DNA from: Microthrixaceae bacterium
GTDB taxonomy: Bacteria; Actinomycetota; Acidimicrobiia; Acidimicrobiales; Microtrichaceae
NCBI GenBank assembly: GCA_023957995.1
Contig: JAMLGK010000015.1
Span: 1-64,000, forward strand
Direction: 5' to 3'
Length of the DNA stretch: 64,000 bases
In this document: piece after piece, positions 18,017-27,426 of the stretch
Numbering within the stretch: position 1 is the first letter of the stretch
Layout: every line of letters starts with the position of its first letter
Notes under the pieces: generated by a model
The model's input: the letters and a program-made list of their open reading frames with translations, nothing else
What the model was told of the DNA's origin: nothing
Databases searched by the model: none
Translations under genes and position numbers: made by a program

Positions 18017-20242
18017 TCAGCCGGTGATGGCCAAGGGTGTTGCGCCGGCAGCGGGAGTGTTGCTGGCCTGAGCCGCCCCCGGAACGCTCGTGGTGGTCGT
18101 GCCGTCGTCGGTGGAACCGGTCGGTGCCGTCTCCGGCGGAGCGGTGGTGGTCGGAGCGGTGGTCACCGGGGTGTCCGGTGTGACTCCACAGGTCTCGTCT
18201 CCCCCATCGGGGTCAGTTCCCAGGCAGGCGTCGATGCCCGACACATCTGCGGCCTCGACATCGGAGTCGGCCGAATCCACCGTGATGGGATCACCATCCT
18301 CCGCAGGGTTCTCGGACTCGGTGTCCACGGCATGGTTCTGCCAGGACTCGGGAACGATCGGGGAGCTCTCGTCGAACTCACCCTCGCCGTCGCACGGGAA
18401 GAACACCAGCCGGTAATCGCCGGCTTCCAGCCCTGCGAGGAGCCAGTCGCCATCATCCTCGGTGCGATCGAACGAAGCGACCTCGTCGGCGTCGTCGAAC
18501 GCGACGACACAGATCCCCGCCAGTGGTTGCAGGGTCTCGTCCTCGACAACGGATCCTGAGATCGAGGGACCTTCCGGGTCCGGGTCCGGGTCCGGGTCGG
18601 AGCCCGCGAACTCCACGGCTCCTGGTTCACAATCACCGTTGGAACCCGGGCGGGGCTGGGCTCCGATGTCGGACCCCAGGGCGCACGGTGAGGACACCAG
18701 GCCCAGGATCGGGCTCGAGGGTCCTGGACCCACATACGGTGTGGCCGAGTAGTTGTAGTCCTGTACACCGCTCGCTGCTGACCCATCGGTGATGGAACCA
18801 CCCGCGGTGCCACAACTCGAGTCGCTCACCGCGGTCTCCAGCATCGAATCCGCCGTAGCGGTGCAGTTCACGGAGTTGCCGAAGATCCACGCAGCATCGA
18901 GATCGAAGCTCGTGCCGGCTGCCGGATCCACCCCCACGTCGTTGCCGGTGATCGTGGTGAAGATCACGTCCACGCCTGCGGTGTCGGTGAGTGCAAGCGC
19001 CGTGGCCCGCCCGTCGATGTAGCTGTTGCGGAGCCGCGATGTACGGGGTCCGCCGAGTGTGATCCCGTCGTCTCCGGGCTGACCAGCGCGTACTGCCAAC
19101 TCGTAACCCTCGAGCACCGAGTCACCCTCGAGCAGGATGGCATCGCCCGAGCCTCCCTGAACCACGGTCCGAACCAGCTCCACGTCCCCCACCTCGCCAT
19201 GGAAGTGAGCCGATCCAGCTCCCGATGTGGCATCGGTGATGATGCCTCTGACCTCAGAACCTGCTCCGGATGGATTCAGCACGAAGTTGCCGCTGCTCGT
19301 CACGTGGGCCACGCCTCCCACAGGAGCAGAGGCGTTGTCGACCGTCAGGGTCCCGTTGGTCATCCGGATCTCGGCGTCGTTGACGACCTCGAACGCGCCG
19401 CCGGAGGTGGTCGCGGTGGCATCGATGACCGATACGTCGTGGTTGATGTTCACCTGGGCGCCATCCGCGTAGATGGCGCCGCCGCGTTCAGCGATCGATT
19501 CGCCCATTCGCACGGCCGGGTTGGGCGCGCATGCACCGTTGTTGCCCTGCACCGAACTCGTGCTCCCGGGTGCCGCGTAGAGTCCGCCTCCGTTGCGGGC
19601 GGTGTTGTTCGCGATGGAGGAGGCTCCGACGAAGTGCAGCAGGCCGGCGTTGTAGATGGCTCCGCCGTCGCGTCCGACGTTGTTCTCCACGTGGGTGCCA
19701 CACGACAGGATCATGGTGCCCTGGTTGTAGATCGCGCCGCCGTCCACGCCCGAGTCGAACCCTCGCACGTTGACGTTGATCAATCGCAGGGACCCACCGG
19801 GCAGGACATTGAATGCCCTGTCGTTGAAGCCCAGACCGGGCACGATGTCGGCCTCTGATCGTGGACCGACGGTGATGATCACGTCGGTGGCCACGTCCAG
19901 GTCACCGCTGGCGTCGCTGTCGGCACCGGTGTCGTTGATGACCAGCGGCACCTGCGCCGGGTCGTCGACGGCCTTGACGATGTTGATCGTGTGGTTGGCG
20001 CCTCCCAGGGCATTGAGCTCCATCAATGCTGCACGGAGGCTGCACGCACCATCGGTGTCGACACACAATCCATCACCGGGATTAACGTCGACCGCATCGT
20101 TCATGTTGTCGACGTCGAACGAGGCTGCGCCGGCCGTCGCAGGGCTCACGATCCACACCGCCTGCAGGCCCAGACAGACCGTGGCGAGAACCGCAGCGAG
20201 GCGGCGCCTCCTGGCGCGGTCGACAACTCCTCGAGATCCCAT
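18017..20242 (-). CDS. Secreted CSLREA-type right-handed beta-helix protein
   Basis: A 741-aa exported protein. The signal peptide has an arginine-rich n-region ('MGSRGVVDRARRRRL') and a hydrophobic core ending near 'TAGAA'. A CSLREA-like motif ('DGLCVDTDGACSLRAALMEL') follows. Next come parallel-beta-helix repeats rich in 'NN.GRDGGAIYN' and 'GGAIYADGA' turns, a DPDPDPE linker, and a beta-sandwich carboxypeptidase-regulatory-like domain ('LAGICVVAFDDADE', 'GDWLLAGLEAGDYRLVFFPC'). A Thr/Pro-rich tail ends in 'TPLAITG' with no membrane anchor. The ATG at 20242 starts the signal peptide; the longer open frame is not needed. It is likely a surface or released adhesin-like protein. Confidence 0.85.
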   Translation of the reverse strand: MGSRGVVDRARRRRLAAVLATVCLGLQAVWIVSPATAGAASFDVDNMNDAVDVNPGDGLCVDTDGACSLRAALMELNALGGANHTINIVKAVDDPAQVPLVINDTGADSDASGDLDVATDVIITVGPRSEADIVPGLGFNDRAFNVLPGGSLRLINVNVRGFDSGVDGGAIYNQGTMILSCGTHVENNVGRDGGAIYNAGLLHFVGASSIANNTARNGGGLYAAPGSTSSVQGNNGACAPNPAVRMGESIAERGGAIYADGAQVNINHDVSVIDATATTSGGAFEVVNDAEIRMTNGTLTVDNASAPVGGVAHVTSSGNFVLNPSGAGSEVRGIITDATSGAGSAHFHGEVGDVELVRTVVQGGSGDAILLEGDSVLEGYELAVRAGQPGDDGITLGGPRTSRLRNSYIDGRATALALTDTAGVDVIFTTITGNDVGVDPAAGTSFDLDAAWIFGNSVNCTATADSMLETAVSDSSCGTAGGSITDGSAASGVQDYNYSATPYVGPGPSSPILGLVSSPCALGSDIGAQPRPGSNGDCEPGAVEFAGSDPDPDPDPEGPSISGSVVEDETLQPLAGICVVAFDDADEVASFDRTEDDGDWLLAGLEAGDYRLVFFPCDGEGEFDESSPIVPESWQNHAVDTESENPAEDGDPITVDSADSDVEAADVSGIDACLGTDPDGGDETCGVTPDTPVTTAPTTTAPPETAPTGSTDDGTTTTSVPGAAQASNTPAAGATPLAITG

Positions 20243-20340
20243 GGAATCCCGATCGGCCACAGAACCGCAGAGTTGAGCCCTGACCAGCAGAATCGAGCCC
20301 TGACCAGATGATTCCACGGCCGGTTGCAGACCGTTACGGG

Positions 20341-21339
20341 TCAGGCACTGGGTGTGTACCAGTCGGGATACTTCCCGTCGGCCGCATCGGCGGGGTCCAG
20401 CGGTGGAACCCCGAGGTCTGTGCGCACCTCGTCGATGGACCGACCGACCGCGGACCAGAAGTCCCACGACGGATCGAAGGTGTCGCCCGAGGTGCTGTCT
20501 CCCCGGTTCCAGGCCGACCAGAACTTGGGGACATCGAGGGCACCGGTTGCACTCCCGGCGAGATCCGACAGCGGGATGCCCAGATGCCAGCTGGCGATGA
20601 CCGGCAGGATGTGGCCGGCAAGCCCCTGTTCCACGTGCATCCCCGCCGTGAAGGTGCTGACCAGCAACTCGCCCTGCACGGAGGTGTCGTAGCCCGAGAG
20701 CACGTGCGCGGAATCGTGCGGGGTGGTGAACTCCTCGCTCGCAGATGCTGCCTCGCCGGCAAATCCGAACCCGTTGTCCACGTAGAAGTCGTGGAACGCC
20801 CGGCCGAACGAGCCGGGCTCTGCATCGGCCAGGGCTGCGTAGCGGGCGACGAGCGCTTCATCGGGCGCATCCCGGTAGGGGAACAGCCAATCGCCGTAGG
20901 TGGATGTGTCATCCACCCATTCACCGGTGATGCTCTCGCGGTTGCGTCTCAACATGTCGGCTCGCGCCGGAGCCAGTTCGCCGTGGACCAGCTCCTCGAG
21001 GTCGCGCACCGCGGGTTCGGCCAGTCCACTCGCGTCCGCATAGTCGCGCACCAGCGCTGCTGCCGGTTCCACCACGCGCCCGTCGACGGTCGACATGACC
21101 ACGAGCGGCACCATCGCCTCGGATGCACGGGCACCCAGCACATCGGCGAACTCCTCCGGAGTTGGCTCGGCAAGGTCCGCCACCGGGGTCTCCGCCGGAA
21201 GTCCGAACACCAGGGTCGTGGCCGACCGCAGGGCAACGAGGTCCAACTCCGGGAGCTCCCCGTGGTGTCCCTGGCGGGCTACCGCAGCCATCGCCCCGAG
21301 TACGGCCCGGGCCTGCGCGGCGCTGCCATCGAAGATCAC
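20341..21339 (-). CDS. Coq4-motif protein with TerB-like N-terminal domain
   Basis: A 332-aa cytoplasmic protein with no database-level assignment that I can give. The N-terminal half (about 8-120) is a helical domain resembling TerB-like folds ('RAVLGAMAAVARQGHHGELP' then 'VVMSTVDGRVVEPAAALVRD'). The C-terminal half contains 'HDSAHVLSGYDTSVQGE' (208-224), which fits exactly the HDxxH-x11-E metal motif of Coq4, the ubiquinone-biosynthesis protein that oxidatively decarboxylates the ring. The start is GTG at 21339 with only a weak ribosome site. It is divergent from a YceI-like gene 75 bp away. The Coq4 link rests on the motif alone. Confidence 0.65.
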   Translation of the reverse strand: MIFDGSAAQARAVLGAMAAVARQGHHGELPELDLVALRSATTLVFGLPAETPVADLAEPTPEEFADVLGARASEAMVPLVVMSTVDGRVVEPAAALVRDYADASGLAEPAVRDLEELVHGELAPARADMLRRNRESITGEWVDDTSTYGDWLFPYRDAPDEALVARYAALADAEPGSFGRAFHDFYVDNGFGFAGEAASASEEFTTPHDSAHVLSGYDTSVQGELLVSTFTAGMHVEQGLAGHILPVIASWHLGIPLSDLAGSATGALDVPKFWSAWNRGDSTSGDTFDPSWDFWSAVGRSIDEVRTDLGVPPLDPADAADGKYPDWYTPSA

Positions 21340-21414
21340 ATTTCCAGCATGTCACGACCAGCACGGGCCGGGCCGGGGTTCCGGGTGCGGTGCCGATCGA
21401 CGAGACTTGGAGCC

Positions 21415-21918
21415 GTGGCACACTTCGAGATCGACCCGCGGCGGTCCTCGGTGCACATCGCCGGTTCCTCCTCGGTGCACCCCATCACCGCCGACGCCAA
21501 CGGGCTCAGCGGTTGGTTCGAGGTCTCGTTGCGGTCCCGCAAGCTGCTGGCCACTCCGAACCTGGCCGGCGAGCTGTCGGTTCCGGTCGAACTGCTCGAG
21601 TCGGGCAACTCCCTGGTGGACCGCGAGACGCGCCGCAGGATCGATGCCCCGAGGCATCCGGAGATAGCCGGCAAAGTGCTCACTTCACACCGGATCGACA
21701 CGGATTCCATGGAGGTAACGGGCACCATCGCGTTCCGCGGTGAGACCCGGGAGGTGACGGGAACGCTGAACCTGGAGGCCTCCGGTGAAGATCTGATCCT
21801 CAGCGGTGAGCAGACCTTCGACGTGCGCGAATGGGGCCTGCGACTTCCCCGTTTGGGACTCCTACGGGTGCACCCCGAGGTGACCGTCTCGATTCACCTC
21901 CACGGCACTCCCGGCTGA
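21415..21918 (+). CDS. YceI-like protein
   Basis: A 167-aa divergent member of the YceI family. 'FEIDPRRSSVHIAGSSSVHPI' is the opening strand, 'PRHPEIAGKVLTSHRIDTDSMEVTGTIAFRGETREVTGTL' (positions about 78-117) is the core, and the end 'EWGLRLPRLGLLRVHPEVTVSIHLHG' resembles the closing barrel strand. No signal peptide is present. The start is GTG at 21415, where homology begins; no clear ribosome site exists, and the open frame upstream is antisense to the Coq4-motif gene. Pairing of an isoprenoid-binding protein with a Coq4-motif protein hints at quinone or isoprenoid metabolism (inference). Confidence 0.75.
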   Translation: MAHFEIDPRRSSVHIAGSSSVHPITADANGLSGWFEVSLRSRKLLATPNLAGELSVPVELLESGNSLVDRETRRRIDAPRHPEIAGKVLTSHRIDTDSMEVTGTIAFRGETREVTGTLNLEASGEDLILSGEQTFDVREWGLRLPRLGLLRVHPEVTVSIHLHGTPG

Positions 21919-21936
21919 CCGCTCCCCCGGGTCGAC

Positions 21937-23130
21937 TCAGGCATCACCGTCGGAGTCGCTGAACCCGACGGTGAGCCCGAGGAGGCTGGCGACCTCGGTG
22001 GACAGTGCGCTGCGGACCGCCATCGCATGCTGGGATGCGGAGATCAGTGACTCCATCGCCGGCGAGTCGGCCTCTGCGGGGTCGAGGTCGAACAACGGAG
22101 GTGGAACCAGTCCGACCTCGTCCATCGCGTCGGCCAGATCGCTGCGGATCGCAGCATCGGAGTTGTGTTCGGAGCTCGACGTGACGAGCCAACTCACCCC
22201 GGTCGGGGGTTCATCGGTCGAGTCCCCGTACACAGCCGCAACACCGCCGAGTTGGTCGGCCATGTCCTGCAGGGCCCGGTGCGCGGGCGCCTCGTCCACC
22301 ACCTGTGGCTCTGGCTCCGCGGTGGTCTCACCGCTGGCTGGGCCGAGGCCCCGGTCAATCACAGCGGTGAGCGTGCCCAGCATCGAGTTGAGCACGTCCT
22401 CGAGCGCCTCGGTCGGGCTCGACCACATGCTGTCGGGCCCCGGAGAGGAGAACTGCTGCAACATCGGGGGCTCGCCGTCGGACCCGTCGGTCCAGGCCTC
22501 CAGAACCTCCGTCGCTCCGGCTGACACCAACGCCGATGCGACCGCTGCGTAGGTGCAGGCCCGTGGGGTCAACTGCTCCACATCCGCCGGGCTGAAGAGC
22601 AGGTACTGCACTGCGTTCAGACCTCGTGCATCGGCTCCGAGCCCACCGACAGAGGCCTCGTCCAGAGCCACGGTGCCCTCGTCACCCGCCAGCTCCTCGA
22701 CCTTGGCCACATCCGCGGGGTAGGCGATCTTCGCATCGGTGCGCAATGAGCGGACGGGGCCGAACCCGAATGCCGAGGCCCACATCCATGCACCCATGGC
22801 GGCATCCCAGGCCTGCCTGGCCGACTCCAGAGCCGCCTGGTCCGGTGCGGCACACAGCTCCTCTGTGCGCTCCGCCAACTCGGCGGTGTCGGCCGCGAGG
22901 TCCTCGTATCCGGGCACGATGACCTCGCTCGCTATCTGGGCGGTCACCTCGGAGCGGTCCGCGGGCTGATCGGCCGACCCCCCTGCACAACCGGTGACTC
23001 CGACCAGCAACGCCAGTGCAGCAGTACCCGATCCTCGAAGCCAGCCCGATGCTCGGAGAGAACTCAGCCTTCCGACGTGGGTGCTCTGCTCTGCCTGCGT
23101 TGTCTGGAATCCCATGGGTATCGGTCTCAC
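21937..23130 (-). CDS. Imelysin-family lipoprotein (degenerate metal motif)
   Basis: A 397-aa exported lipoprotein: hydrophobic 'TAALALLVGVTG' then the lipobox Cys ('VTGCAGG'). The mature part is a helical imelysin-like (M75) domain with 'EVIVPGYEDLAADTAEL' and 'SARQAWDAAMGAWMWASAFGFGP'. The place of the family GxHxxE motif reads 'GLNAVQYLLF', so both metal-binding residues are lost. The GTG start at 23130 overlaps the stop of the upstream di-haem gene (GTGA). It is the last gene of a three-gene operon. A binding rather than metal-chelating role is likely. Confidence 0.85.
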   Translation of the reverse strand: MRPIPMGFQTTQAEQSTHVGRLSSLRASGWLRGSGTAALALLVGVTGCAGGSADQPADRSEVTAQIASEVIVPGYEDLAADTAELAERTEELCAAPDQAALESARQAWDAAMGAWMWASAFGFGPVRSLRTDAKIAYPADVAKVEELAGDEGTVALDEASVGGLGADARGLNAVQYLLFSPADVEQLTPRACTYAAVASALVSAGATEVLEAWTDGSDGEPPMLQQFSSPGPDSMWSSPTEALEDVLNSMLGTLTAVIDRGLGPASGETTAEPEPQVVDEAPAHRALQDMADQLGGVAAVYGDSTDEPPTGVSWLVTSSSEHNSDAAIRSDLADAMDEVGLVPPPLFDLDPAEADSPAMESLISASQHAMAVRSALSTEVASLLGLTVGFSDSDGDA

Positions 23131-24572
23131 AGTGAGTTGAGGAACGCGAGGAGGTCCTCCCGGTCGCCGCGGGGCAGGGCAACGAAATCGTCCCTTGCCC
23201 GCTCGGCCTCGCCACCGTGCCAGAGGATCGCCTCTTCGACACTACGTGCCCGGCCATCGTGGAGGAACCGGGTGTGGTCGTTGACCACCGAGGTCAACCC
23301 CAGCCCCCACAACGGCGGGGTGCGCCACTCGGATCCGTCGGCGCCGAAGTCGGCTCGACCGTCGGCGAGACCGGGGCCCATGTCGTGCAACAACAGGTCG
23401 GTGTAGGGCCTGATCGTCTGCTCCGACAACGCTGCGACATCGGTTTCACCCGTTCGCAGTTCGCTCACATGGCACGACGAACACGAGATCCGCTCGAACA
23501 CCTCGGCTCCGTTGTCGGTGGAGCTCTCCCCCACGTCCCGCCGCTCGGGAACGGCGAGCGTCCGGGTGTAGAAGGTCACCCGCTGCGCCTTGGAATCGCT
23601 CAATTCCGGCTGCCCGCCATCGGGTGCTGCGAGGCACTCGAGCTGCACGCCGGTGCAGTCCTGGTCGGGATGGGTCGACGAGGTGATGCCGATGTCGCCC
23701 AGAAAGGCTCCGACGGTCTGGTCCGCAACGGTCGCGACGTTGGCCTTCCAACCGAACCGGCCGATCGCCATCTCGCCGAGGGTGGGGCTCCACACGACAT
23801 TCGGACGGCCCGAGATCCCGTCGCCCGCCTCGGCCTGCTCCTGCGCCAACTGCTCGATCGTGGATTCGGGTACGGCCTCCAGCAGTCCCACGCCGAACAC
23901 CGGTGGTGCGATCCTCGGCGAGATCATGGTGTCTGCCCCCAACGGGCCGAACGCCGGGTCGATCACGCTGTAGGAGGGTTCGAGAAGTTCGTAGGGGGTG
24001 CCATCGGCGTACTCACCGCTGATCTCGGTGGTCGAGATCCCGATGCTTCCCTCGGCGGGGACGCCGTTGATCGAACGGTCCTGGAGCTGACCGCCGTACG
24101 CCGGATGGGCCGCCGGCTCCCCGTGCTCACCCGATCCCGGAACCGAGAGTCGCAGGAGCAGCCCCAGCTCCTCGGGGTTCTGCTCGGTGGGAGGCTGACC
24201 CCGACCGTCCTTGAAGTGGCACGACGAGCACGACTGCGCATTGAACACCGGTCCGAGGCCGTCGCGGGCAGTGGTCGAGGCAGGGGCGGTCACCCAGTTG
24301 TCGTTGAAGAAGTTGTTCCCCACGACGAACGCCCGCCGTTCATCACTGTCCAGACCCGGTGCGGGCTGCGCGAACGCGTTGGAACCCGAGTTGTCGACCG
24401 AGGCGTCCCCACCGGAGGCCGCCAGGTCTCCGGGATCGACCTGACCGTCGCGGTCGGCCTGCCCGGATGTCGCTGCGGTCTCCGTGGAGCAGGCAGCGAT
24501 CACCAGGGCGAGACCAACGATCGCAGCCAGAGCGCCGAGCGTCATCCCCCAGAGGGGTCGCCTCCGGCCCAC
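23127..24572 (-). CDS. Di-haem thiol oxidoreductase-like lipoprotein (DUF1111)
   Basis: A 481-aa exported protein with a lipobox Cys28 ('LALVIAACS'). Two c-type haem sites are present, CSSCH at 115-119 and CSSCH at 364-368. 'DGLGPVFNAQSCSSCHFKDGRG' (near 104-124) and 'RTPPLWGLGLTSVVNDHTRFLHDGRARS' (near the C-terminus) are typical of the DUF1111 di-haem group related to MauG and cytochrome c peroxidases. It probably oxidises or reduces a partner on the outer face of the membrane. The start is GTG at 24572, 6 bp after the imelysin stop; ATG in 'MTLGALAAIVG' is the alternative. It lies between two imelysin genes. Confidence 0.93.
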   Translation of the reverse strand: MGRRRPLWGMTLGALAAIVGLALVIAACSTETAATSGQADRDGQVDPGDLAASGGDASVDNSGSNAFAQPAPGLDSDERRAFVVGNNFFNDNWVTAPASTTARDGLGPVFNAQSCSSCHFKDGRGQPPTEQNPEELGLLLRLSVPGSGEHGEPAAHPAYGGQLQDRSINGVPAEGSIGISTTEISGEYADGTPYELLEPSYSVIDPAFGPLGADTMISPRIAPPVFGVGLLEAVPESTIEQLAQEQAEAGDGISGRPNVVWSPTLGEMAIGRFGWKANVATVADQTVGAFLGDIGITSSTHPDQDCTGVQLECLAAPDGGQPELSDSKAQRVTFYTRTLAVPERRDVGESSTDNGAEVFERISCSSCHVSELRTGETDVAALSEQTIRPYTDLLLHDMGPGLADGRADFGADGSEWRTPPLWGLGLTSVVNDHTRFLHDGRARSVEEAILWHGGEAERARDDFVALPRGDREDLLAFLNSL

Positions 24573-24578
24573 TGTTTC

Positions 24579-25829
<1,251 letters not shown>

Positions 25830-25880
25830 TGGTTGACTCCTGCTGACTCGGGGATGATGTACTTGTTCGAACTGGAAGGC

Positions 25881-25900
25881 TGTCTATCAAATGATAGGCA
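25881..25900. promoter_or_regulatory. 20-bp palindromic operator candidate, divergent promoter
   Basis: TGTCTATCAAATGATAGGCA has 9-bp arms around AA with one mismatched pair. It lies between the divergent imelysin operon (start 25829) and the HTTM gene (start 25926). The adjacent minus-strand reading TTAGGGATGCCTA partly resembles DtxR/IdeR iron boxes. Metal-responsive control of both transcripts is plausible but not shown. Confidence 0.6.
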
Positions 25901-25925
25901 TCCCTAACAAGCTGGATGAGGAGCG

Positions 25926-27302
25926 GTGGCAGACCTCTACACACGGGCCCTCTCGGCCGGGTCGCGAGATGTCAGTGGCGAATCCCTCGCCGTGGCACGC
26001 ATCGCGTTCGGGGCGGTCGGGCTGGCGAGTGCGATCCGGTTGATGGCGAGGGGTTGGGTGTCGAGCCTCCTCGCCGGGCCGGAACACCATCTGAGGTATC
26101 CCGCCATGGGCTGGGTGCCGGTCCCCCCTGGCTGGGTCGTGCACCTGCTCGTGGTGGTGATCGCGCTCGCGGCGGCCTGTGTGATGGTCGGGTTCCACCA
26201 CCGCGCGGCGGCCGCGACGTTCTGGATCGCATTCACCTGGGTCGAGCTCCTCGAGGCGACCATCTACCTGAACCACTACTGGTTCATGACCCTGGTCGGC
26301 GCATCGATGGTGGTGCTGCCGATGTCGGCTCGCTGGTCGGTCGACTCGGTACGCCGGGGTCCTTCCGATGTTCCCGCCGCAGCGGTCTGGCTCCTGCGGT
26401 TCCAGGTCGCGTCGGTCTACCTGTTCGCGGGTCTCGCTAAGCTCAACGGGGACTGGCTCAACGGACTGCCGCTGGGGCTGTGGCTTCCCGCACGCTCGGA
26501 CCTGCCGATCATCGGATCGCTTCTCGGCACGCACACCGCAGCGCTGCTGGCCAGCTGGGGAGGTGCGCTGTTCGACTGCACCGTGGTCGGGTTCCTGCTG
26601 TGGCGCCGCACCCGGATCGTGGCCTGGATCGTGCTGGTCACCTTCCACGTGAGCACCTGGCTGCTGTTCCCGGTCATCGGGGTCTTCCCGTGGCTGATGA
26701 TCCCGATGTCGACGGTCCTGTTCGATCCCGACTGGCCGAGCCGCGTGCTCGAGCGACTGGGCCTGCGACCTGCGGTCCACCCGCAGACCCGGCCCTCCAC
26801 GGCCCCGGCGGGTCGCAGCGCCGTCCGGCCGCTGCGCACGCGCGTTGTGGTCGTGGCCGCTGTGCTCTGGGTCGCCCTGCAGATCGCACTACCGCTGCGG
26901 CACCTCGCGTACCCCGGCGACCACCGTTGGACCGGTGAGGGCCTGCGGTTCGGCTGGAACGTGATGCTGATCGAGAAGGCCGGCGATGTGACCTTCAGGA
27001 TCACCGACCCACGCGACAGATCGACCTGGACCGACGATGCCAGGACGATCTACACGCCACAGCAGTGGCGGGTGATGAGCACCGACCCGGAGTTGATCCG
27101 CCAGGCCGCCCACCAGGTGGCGCTGGAGAACGGGGCAACCAGCACCGCGCCACTGGAGGTCCGGGCGGACGCGCTCGTGTCGCTCAACGGAAGGACATCT
27201 GCACGACTGATCGACCCGGATGTGGACCTTGCCGCTGAGCCGTGGCGCCTCGGTGCACAACCATGGGTGTTGCCCGTTCCGGAAGCTCCCCGACCTCTGT
27301 GA
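25926..27302 (+). CDS. HTTM-domain membrane protein (vitamin K gamma-carboxylase-like)
   Basis: A 458-aa multi-pass membrane protein with an HTTM domain. Hydrophobic segments include 'VHLLVVVIALAAACVMVGF', 'TFWIAFTWVELLEATIYLNH', 'LLRFQVASVYLFAGLAKL' and 'IVAWIVLVTFHVSTWLLFPV'. 'YLFAGLAKLNGDWLNGLPL' and 'NHYWFMTLVGASMVVLP' are hallmark stretches of the family. The last 130 residues are a soluble domain, as in vitamin K-dependent gamma-carboxylase homologues, but carboxylase activity in bacteria is mostly unproven. The GTG start at 25926 follows GAGGAG. It is divergent from the imelysin/di-haem operon and probably co-regulated. Confidence 0.88.
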   Translation: MADLYTRALSAGSRDVSGESLAVARIAFGAVGLASAIRLMARGWVSSLLAGPEHHLRYPAMGWVPVPPGWVVHLLVVVIALAAACVMVGFHHRAAAATFWIAFTWVELLEATIYLNHYWFMTLVGASMVVLPMSARWSVDSVRRGPSDVPAAAVWLLRFQVASVYLFAGLAKLNGDWLNGLPLGLWLPARSDLPIIGSLLGTHTAALLASWGGALFDCTVVGFLLWRRTRIVAWIVLVTFHVSTWLLFPVIGVFPWLMIPMSTVLFDPDWPSRVLERLGLRPAVHPQTRPSTAPAGRSAVRPLRTRVVVVAAVLWVALQIALPLRHLAYPGDHRWTGEGLRFGWNVMLIEKAGDVTFRITDPRDRSTWTDDARTIYTPQQWRVMSTDPELIRQAAHQVALENGATSTAPLEVRADALVSLNGRTSARLIDPDVDLAAEPWRLGAQPWVLPVPEAPRPL

Positions 27303-27426
27303 ACCGGGGACGCTGAGCCCGGATCCGCAGACTTCGGTATCGTCGGGTCGATCCGGGGGGATGCCGTCGAGCGGATTCCTGCAGTGACCGCACTCCACCT
27401 CGACCAATCCGACCCGAGGAGATCTG

